A stretch of DNA of 64,000 nucleotides from Chionis minor (lineage: Eukaryota; Chordata; Aves; Charadriiformes; Chionididae). Position numbers and translations under genes: made by a program. The notes below the pieces were generated by a model. The model was not told the DNA's origin and made no database searches. It saw only the letters and a program-made list of their open reading frames with translations. The stretch covers positions 564,310 to 628,309 of the forward strand of contig VZSF01005685.1 in NCBI GenBank assembly GCA_013398295.1. The letters run 5' to 3'. Positions within the stretch are counted from its first letter, which is position 1; every line of letters begins with the position of its first letter. Shown piece by piece: positions 47,401-56,400 of this stretch.

Positions 47401-50400
47401 TCAGGTGGAGCCGAGCTCCAGTTCAGCCTTCAGTGACAGCAAACTCAGAACAAGTGCAAGTTTGGAAAGTCAGGGGGGTACCGCTACTGGTTTATGTTAA
47501 AGGAAAGCATTTTTATCCAAAAAAATTAGGAAGGAACCCCAGCTGTACTGTTCAATATGTTTGAACACGGCAAGCATTACATTTTTTGCATTTATCATAG
47601 CTACATCACCAAAGACGATCAGCTAAAGATAAGTAAGAGATAAATGCTGGTATTCCCCATTTTCTTTGCTTAAGATGAAACTCGCAACAGAGCCTAAATG
47701 GGTCATAAATAAGACGTTAGACTTACACAAATCCCCTGCCAGGGTTGCCAATTCTCATGATTTTAGGTCAAATCTGATAAAACATGTGGTTCTTTAAAGC
47801 CCCAACTCCTGGAGTCGCTTCTCTTGCTTTTACATCTGTAAAGCGGAGCTGGAAACACATGTCGGGAGCTGCTGCACTTGTCAGTGCAGTCTCTGAACTA
47901 AGGAGGTGATTTAGTGATCGGGTTTTAATGACCATGCACCCTCCATACACCCCCTTCAGCTCACAGCTCAGACCTATCAGCTGGATGGAAACCAATATTT
48001 TAATCAATGCATCTTACCTGCATATATCTAATCTGAAGCATGCAGAAATACAAGAAACCAATTAGCATTACACACTCGCTATTCCAACAATTCTTATTAA
48101 AAAAAGCCATTATTTAGACAGATGCGTGGATGCTTATATTAAAAACAGACTCTTCTGCTCAGGGAAGGGGAGGAAAGGGAGTCAGAGCCTCCATCGCTGC
48201 TCAGAGGTGTCCGAGAAAATGCAAAACTTTGTGGAGGGGACAGTGAAAAATTGCCAATTCTGTTGACCCTAATCCTGCACTACCCTGGCTGCGGGGCACC
48301 CACATGGTGGGAGCTTCCCTCTATTTTTCCCCCAATGCAAGAGATTCCTACCAAAACCTTCCCAGGGGCCAGTTCTTAGGTCAACTGGCTTCTGCAGCTG
48401 ATGGCAACTTAGTAAAAGCATTGGTGGCCAACAAGCTGTGATGACTTTGGCATTGCCACTAGTGTCCGTAAACAGCTCTACACACTTTGGCAGGATCAGT
48501 GGGAATATTCCGTGCCTGTCTCCTTGATCCAGACAGGTTTTTGGTGTGCAGGGAACTCCTCAGGCTGCAGACAAGGCACGAAGGGATGAAATGCCTCAAC
48601 TACCATCGTCATGGTCTGGGTACCACTTGCAGCCAGGCTTGGGATGGGTGAGAAACCACCGTGTGGGCATCGCTGCCACGCAGCTCGCCTTGTTTGCCGG
48701 GCTCTGTGGGGTGAAGCCCTGTCTTCCCAGCCTCCCAGCACCTCACCCAGCACAGCCACGCACCCCGCTCCGGGGATTTAATTGATCAGCGAACTTGTTC
48801 ATTGATCCTGCTTTGGTATGGGGAGATACGTGTAGCACTGTTCGCAGCCAGGAGAGAGTAATTAGAGTCTGAAACAAAGCCTGGGGGTGGCAGACATCAG
48901 AGGGCAGGAGAAAATTTGGAAGGTCACGCAGTGGTGGAAAGGTCCCTTCCGGCTCTGCATCAACAGAAGCCAGGGCAGCCTGTCTCCTTGGGACAGGGGA
49001 CCTGTGCCTGGGGACACAGGTAGCAAGGGGGCTGTGAGCATCTCTGAGAAGATGCAAGGGCCACCCCCACCTTCCTGGCTCATCCATGGAGTGTGACACT
49101 TGCACCAGAGCCCTTGGAGAAACTGCAAGTCCCTCCAGGAGGCTGTGCATGCTGCACACCGGGTCTCCCCGTCATGGACAGGCTTTTAGAGATGATGAAT
49201 GGGGTCGGGTGCTCGTCCCTAAAGCCACATGGGTCCCCACTGCCCCAGAAAGCTCCGCTGCAAACATGTACCTGCTCCAAGACACCCAGGCAGGAGCAGC
49301 AGTAGGCACAAACAAGTGCTGGATCCTCCACGCACGGATCTGTCAGCGCTCGCCCCGGTCTAAAAATACCGGTGGCAGACATGGCACATCTGGCTGATGG
49401 AGCAGGCAGAGCCGCCGCGCTCCCCCTCCCCAGAAAGGGCTGAACTGACACACGCTGCCTTGGCTCAGCAGCAAATTACTATTTTTAGCTTATCTTTTCA
49501 GGCTTATTAGCTCTCCCTTTCCCTTCCTCCTCCCCAAACTCCTTCAGATGACAGGAGGGGCTGGGAAACTCCTCGGAGAAGCCCCTCTGGGCCAGTGCCA
49601 TCCCAGCTCAGCTTATTTTTACTTCTCAGGAGGCAGCTCAGTTTCAAGGAAGGATGCAAAGTGATTTCCTTCCCTGCAGCATCACCTGTCACTGGCAGAT
49701 ACTTAGTTATTTAATTGAATTCTCTCCCTTCCCCTCCCATCAAGGCACAGCTTTAAAAAATGCATATAAATTGTTACCATGGGCTGCTGAACTTCCACTC
49801 TGATGATATCTTCATAGATATCATCCCCTTCATCTTCACAGGGGACGCAGTCATAAATATCCTCCCCCAGATCATGTTCGCTGGAACGAGAAGGAGAGCG
49901 ATTTAGCGATAATAAAGAGGGTGAGTTCACTGTCACTTGATCAGGCAAACCTACAACTGCTCTCGCGCCGAAGAGGGAGGATAACCACGACAATAAGAAA
50001 ATCCTCCTGGCCCACAGCATTGACACGTTCAGTCCACGTTCTCTGTTGGCAGTAGGAGTCTCTGGTTTTCCTGCATCGGTACCCGCTGCACATCTCTTTC
50101 CGCTCACTGGAGGCTGGAAAAGGCAAAAACGCTGCTCGACACGAGCGAGGATGGCAGCCAAGAAGCGGCTCCGAGCCCCGTGCCAGGCACGCCTGCGATG
50201 CCCAGTGCGCTATGGTCTGCCAGCTCTGCTCCTGCAGCATTTTTCCTCGCTGCTAATCGGCCCGGCCGAGACGGATCTGCCAGCCAAGCATCCTGGCGGG
50301 ACCATCTGAGCCACCGCAGGCGACTGAGCCCAGTATCACGCTGGGTCCGGCTGCACCTGCCCCTGAAGGTGCGTGCCCACAGCCTCCTGTCCCTCTCCTG

Positions 50401-53400
50401 CCTCTCCTCTTCAGGAGCAGCTCTTGTGCTGGTGACTTTAACCACATTAGACTCAGAAAATGTATTTTAATGGGTTGGATCTTTGTATGTTTAAAGCACC
50501 GCACGCACTCTTGGTCCGCTTTTGCTTTTTTTCACGAAAAGGCTGCCTTCACACCACAGAAACCCCAAACTGCTGTAGGAGCCCATGTCCCTTCAAATCA
50601 ATACTCAGATACCAAATAATGACCCCATGGCTCCTTGCAGTAGGAACATCCCAGCGCTGCCTCGAGCAGTCTCACCCAACACCCAGCTTGGTGATGCCGA
50701 GCCCCATTGCTGAGAAAAATAATAATATTCACACTAGAGATAAGTTAAGTGGCAAACAAGTCACATTTTCTGCCCACAACTGCCCACACCACTTAGGATG
50801 TGCCCCTCCAAGCACAGGCTTTAAAGGCATCACTGAGGTGTAGTGCCCAAGTTGTATTTAAGTGGTGTTAGGTACTTAACTGTCATCTGAGCCTTTACAA
50901 TCCGCCCCCCCCAGGGGCTCCTAAGTCTTAGAACACTTTTGAAAATTCAACCCATAATAAATACCAATTAACAATAATAATTTTAGCGCTTAGATCTACA
51001 GGTGCTGATTGCTAACGGCTCCCACTCAAGTCAACCCCATGGGATCAGGACAGCATGAAATGCCGGAATATCAAACAGCGTTCATGTATTTTACGAGCTG
51101 TCTCTTTCAACGTGGGTATTAATTACATACAAACACATTTTGGTGTAAAACTGTGCTCAAACTGTAACACTCAACATCTCTATACTATAGAGCATGGAGC
51201 AGCAGAGTACATCTGTTTGCAAAACTGGGCTTTATTTCTTTTCTAAACCCAGTTCTTTCTATTTTTAAAACCAGATTTATTTAATAAAAGTTTGGGGATT
51301 TCAAATAAATACGCTGGCATGATGTATCCGTCCCATTCTTCCAGAGTGATGCATTGCAGCTGCTGTAATAATGCCCACTAATAGCTGGTGATCCATCTTC
51401 CCCTTCCCAAGCGTCGCCGTCACCGTTATTATCTGTACCAATATTTATATTCTCAGCTCCGCTCCTTATCCAGAGCGAGTAACTCCTGGTTCCTGATTAA
51501 TCTTCCCTTCCCGCCCGCACCTCTCGGATTGCTGGCTCTCTCTCCATACATCATTTCCCTGGCTCGAGGGTCGTTAGGAAACGTATGGTTGGGTTAATGT
51601 CGCCAGCGCGAGCCCGGCTGGGTATGACATGACCGTGGCGAGCGCCGTGGTGATGCTGCTGCCGGGGCAGAGCCCGCTTTGCGCGACGGCTGCTGGTCCC
51701 CAGCGAGGAGAAGGCGGCATCTCGAGGTGTCATGGGAAGCCCCGCATCCTGGGCATCATCTGGACCTGCTCTCCTGCACGCACGCATGCACGACCGGGCG
51801 CCACGTCCAAGCCTCGGAGCCCAGCATCGCCTGCTGCCCCATGGTGGCCCCAAGCCTGGACAATCCCTCCTCTTCTCTCCCACCAAGGAGCCACGAGCTC
51901 CAGGCTGCGGCCGGGCACACACCAGGACGTCACTGGGAGAAAGCCAGGCAGCAGCGTGGGATGCTGGAGAGGTTTTGCTAAACCATGGGCTGCCTGGACC
52001 GAGCCTGGAGAAGGAGGGGTGCCCCACGGACCTGGCCCAGCCTGGCCCTACCCGGAGCTCCTCAGGGCCACCAGGAAAGGGGCAGAAACACCTACTGAGG
52101 GACAACACAGCAAATCTGTCCACAGAGCTTCCAAGAGCCATCTGACACGAACACTGCACCCACCACGGGGAGCCGCATCTGCCCCTTGACGCTCTCTTCG
52201 CTCTAACCAAGGGGCCAAGTCCCCGCTGCTCCACTCACTCCACCTCATCACCACCAGCACCAGCCCTGCCCGTCTCCCATTTCTGGCCTAAGGCAACAAA
52301 TAAGAAAAAACTCCCTTATCCTGAGGCCATTTAGAAAGACACCTCCATTTCACAGCTCTGCGGACAGGCACTAGAGATGCTCAAACCAGACAGCTGTGGT
52401 GATATTAAAACAACGATACCTATGTCCAGCACACCCGTATTTATTAAAACGCATTCCTCGTACATCTCTGAGAAACACCAGGGGCTGCCAGGTTTATGAA
52501 GAGCAGTAAAACGTGCAGATTAGCCTCTCCCGGAGCAGCCCACAAGCAGCCCGGCTTTGCCGGTGTGTGTACGGCTGTTGACGCTGCTGCTTTGCACATA
52601 TTGATTTTCATCCGTCTCCACATTTTGTCTGTCAGAGTTGAAAATAGGCCCCCCCCCACCCCGGACATTAAAACAGGGAACAGGCGTCGGGATGATTTTT
52701 GCCAGTGGCAAACACACTAAATTTTAAATGCCGTAAGGGGAGGGAAAGAGGGGCAGGTATTTTCCATGTTTAGCACAGTACCCTACTGCGGGAGACAATA
52801 AATTCAGCAGCCCAAGCATGTCATGCCTCGACTGAACAACTTGAGCAAGGAAGGTCAGATCCTCACCTCGTTCTTCACAAAGAAAAGCAATTTACTCCTT
52901 CAATAAAAGCAGCAGAGTCTGCGAGTTACCTGTGGGTATCAGAGCCTATGATCTCCTGCCTGGATTAGAAGATTCATTGACAGCTCTGGGTTTAGGATAG
53001 GGATTTTATCCGCCCTTCAGAGCTAACGCCAGCATTTGCAATTACTGTTATTAGGATGGATGAAACCAGCTTTGGGCTGGCAACACCTTGCCAAGCCAGG
53101 AAAGCTCATTCAAAGCAGAAAGAATAAAGCTTTTCATATCTAAGGCAATTTCAGGCAATAACAATGCTTTTGGCTGAGCTCTTCCTCCTTGGCAATGCCC
53201 GCTCCATACAAACACCCTCCCAAGCAGGCGGCAGCCATGCCAAGGAGCAGCCTCCTCAACACAGGGACCAATGCCAGGCTGCTGCCTTGGAGTAAGGGAC
53301 AAACAGGGACATAGAAGCAGTGAGCTGGGGAAGGGGGGGAGTCCCTCAGGGACCACTGGAACCTCCAGCCGTAGCCTAAGCGCAGCTGAATTTTAAAGAA

Positions 53401-56400
53401 ATCTTCCCAAACAGGATGCCAAAATTGAGTTAGTTTGAGGAAGAACCTCACTGCCCTGGGTGAAGGCACTGGTCCTTCTGTTCCCACCACCGGGAATCAG
53501 CCCTCCAGAGCTCAGCACTTGGCCGAAACGGAGGGCACAAGTCTGCATTTGAGCTTTGGGAGAAGATGAGCTCCAGATTTGGCTGCCCCCACCAGGAGAC
53601 GGGCACAGACAGCCCATGATGCCCTGACAAATAATCTGCAGCCGGTCCGCTATGCTACAGGAGTGCTGCGCATCACATTTGCAATGACACGGTAGATGAG
53701 GAGGGTAAGTGGGGAAGCTGTGAGGATCTTGAGGGCCACTGAAGGACCTCTTCATCCATAAAAGCCACTCCAGGGCTCTGGGAAGTTGATGACTTTGTAC
53801 CAGTCTCAAGAATTCAAGGATGAGCTCAAGCAAGGCCCTCAAGGCAAGCCCACCATGCCAAAACCCTGTCCAAACCACAGCGCTCCTTTCACTCCACTGA
53901 TGAAAGAGTCAGAACCACCGGGAAGAGAAAAAGAAAGAGGAGGAGAAGGAGAGAGAAGGAGCTAAAATAAAGCAACCAAAAGACAAACCCAGATTTCCAG
54001 CCCTGTGGCTGAGGTTAAGAGTCAGTAGACCTCAGAGCCACCGTCAGGTCCAGGCTGGAAGTTCATTTGCAGGGTCCCTGAGACAGCTGCCCAGCAGCTG
54101 TGGGGCTCCAGTTTGCCCCAGTAATCCTCCACTTTCTCATTCTTACGCTGCACTTAAAGCTATAAATAGACAGTTCATCCGACCAACCCCCTCATTCACA
54201 GTCTCCGTCAGATGAGGACAAGCAGAGTCCTGTATTTGCAGCACATCTGGCAGGCTTAGGTTTCAGGGTGAAGGAGTGCAAGATATGCAGTTGTTGGACT
54301 CGACATCTTGCAGGGTTTTAATTAGCCAGATTGTACTTGGACGGAGACATGTGTCTGGAAATAGCAAGAGAAGCCTTTTTGCCATTTATTCTACTCTGGT
54401 CTTACGTCCCCCATTCAAAGTGGAACATTATAATCCCAAGAATGAACCTCACAGCATTATAGCAACTAACATGATCCTAGAGATGGCACAACAGGACATA
54501 TAAAAATCTTTACTGGTGACAAAGAAGAAAAGACACATTTACAAGTGCTATGGCTGGAGTGCCTTGTACCACAAAGCCATTTATTTAACTGGCTGGCATG
54601 TGTGGTTTTTCCAACACAGCAAAAATAATGAGAAAAGTGGCAGCTAACTTATCATCTCACCTTGGCTCCTCTATTCGTTACTTTTTTTAATGCACTTGAG
54701 AAATTCTGCTGATCACATCACTATTTTGGAAGATACGAGGAGGCAAAGCTGGTGAACCAGCAGCGAAAGAAGTAGGAGAAACTTCAGCAAGAAGCTCCTG
54801 GCAGCAGACAAGTCGTTGGCAGAGTCGGTGCCCAAACGAGTGGCATCACTTGAGAAACTGAGGCCAGGCAGGAGGAGATCTGCAACCCCCCTCCTCTACG
54901 ATGAAAGGTTTGGAAATACACCACTAACCCCAACACTTTTGTTGGGGATAAATCCCCAGTGAGCTGCAGCTCGAAACAAGACTGGGGGACACCAACCTGC
55001 AGGACGAATCCCCCCCGGCTCCAGTGCAGGGTTTGGTGGGGAGCTGCTTTGCTTAAACCGCTTTCTTTGTCTTTTTGGCAACACTACAACTGCTCCCCTC
55101 AAAGCAATTCACTTTTAAAGGAAAAAAAGGAGGTAAAAGTTATGCAAATTAAATGCCTCATGTCAAATCATTCACAGCACTTTCTGCCTGACTCTGAATT
55201 CTTCAAATAGCTACCAAACAACCCAAACCCCTCCTACACGTAATCCACCCCAGCCTGCCGGGCTTCGTGCCAGCGAAGAGGGACAGTGCCATGAAGTGGA
55301 CAAGGCTCATGACAAAGAAGGTTCTGGTGCTGTAAAGAGGACCAGGATTAACTGCTCTCATAAATTTAAGGAGGCAAAGTAACTGCAGAGAGCTTAAGTG
55401 GCAGCAGAGAAAATTTAGGTTAGATGTTAAATAAAACTTCAGAAGTACCAGAATGGTTTGGGGTGCGTGAAAAAGCCACTGAGAGAGATGGAGAAGTGGT
55501 TGGTGGGGAGATGCTCAGCAGTAAGGTCGAGAAATGCCTACTGCCATCAGTGCCCAGCGGCCGCGGCTGTGCGGGAGAGGCAGTGGCTCACATCCCTGCA
55601 GACCCACAGGAGCATCCTCAGGACAAGGGTCACTTTGATTTTTGGGGGCAGGCTCCAGCGAGTTCGCCCACATGTTGCTGCTGTTGCAAAGCCCTGCTCA
55701 TTTCCTGGGAAAAACTGCCCCAAAACTGGCTGCTGCTCGGGGCACGCAGAAATAAATCAGGCAGCAGAGGACAAACATCCCTTTACTGCTCCTCCCAGTA
55801 TCGATCAGGCACCACTTGCAAACTGGCCAGCCCTCGCCATCTGCCCGGGGCCCTCTGCAGGCTGCCATCTGGCCGATGGCAACGCAAACCGAGGGGCCGG
55901 CGGGCTGAGGACAGGGAATTTGAGAACTTTCTGGCTCCCCTGATACCCTTTTAGCCTCCCCTCCCCTTTCCATCACCAATCGTTCTTTTGTTTTTTGGGG
56001 TTTGCCTTTTTTTTTTTTTTTTTTTTCCTTTTTTTTTTTCCTTTTTTTTAATAAATAGCTGTTTCCAGGCAATTATCTGCCGTGATCTGCTGGCTGGCTG
56101 AGCCAGCGCTGGGGAGCTGCGCTCAGCCCAGCGAAATCTCCGCAACGCCCCAAAGGTGAAAGCACAATGGGTTCATCACGGCTTGAACATCCTTTATACA
56201 CACCCGCACCCCCCGGCCACCCCGCGCTCGCACGCAGACAGCTTCTTTCTGCGGCGCACGTAAACGGCCCTCGTGGCTCTGCCATTGATCCACTCCCAGC
56301 CCCGGTGCTGGCTTTTGTCCCCAGCTGCCACGCGCGGCTCTTCGGCGCCAGGAGGGACCTTGCTGCCCGCCGGGATGAAGGTCCTCACTCTTTAGGGCGT

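Noticed and set aside
56007..56060. T-rich run followed by AATAAA as a transcript end
   Set aside because: It is deep inside a VAV2 intron, no upstream exon is recognised on the plus strand, and the AATAAA lies after rather than before a plausible tail.
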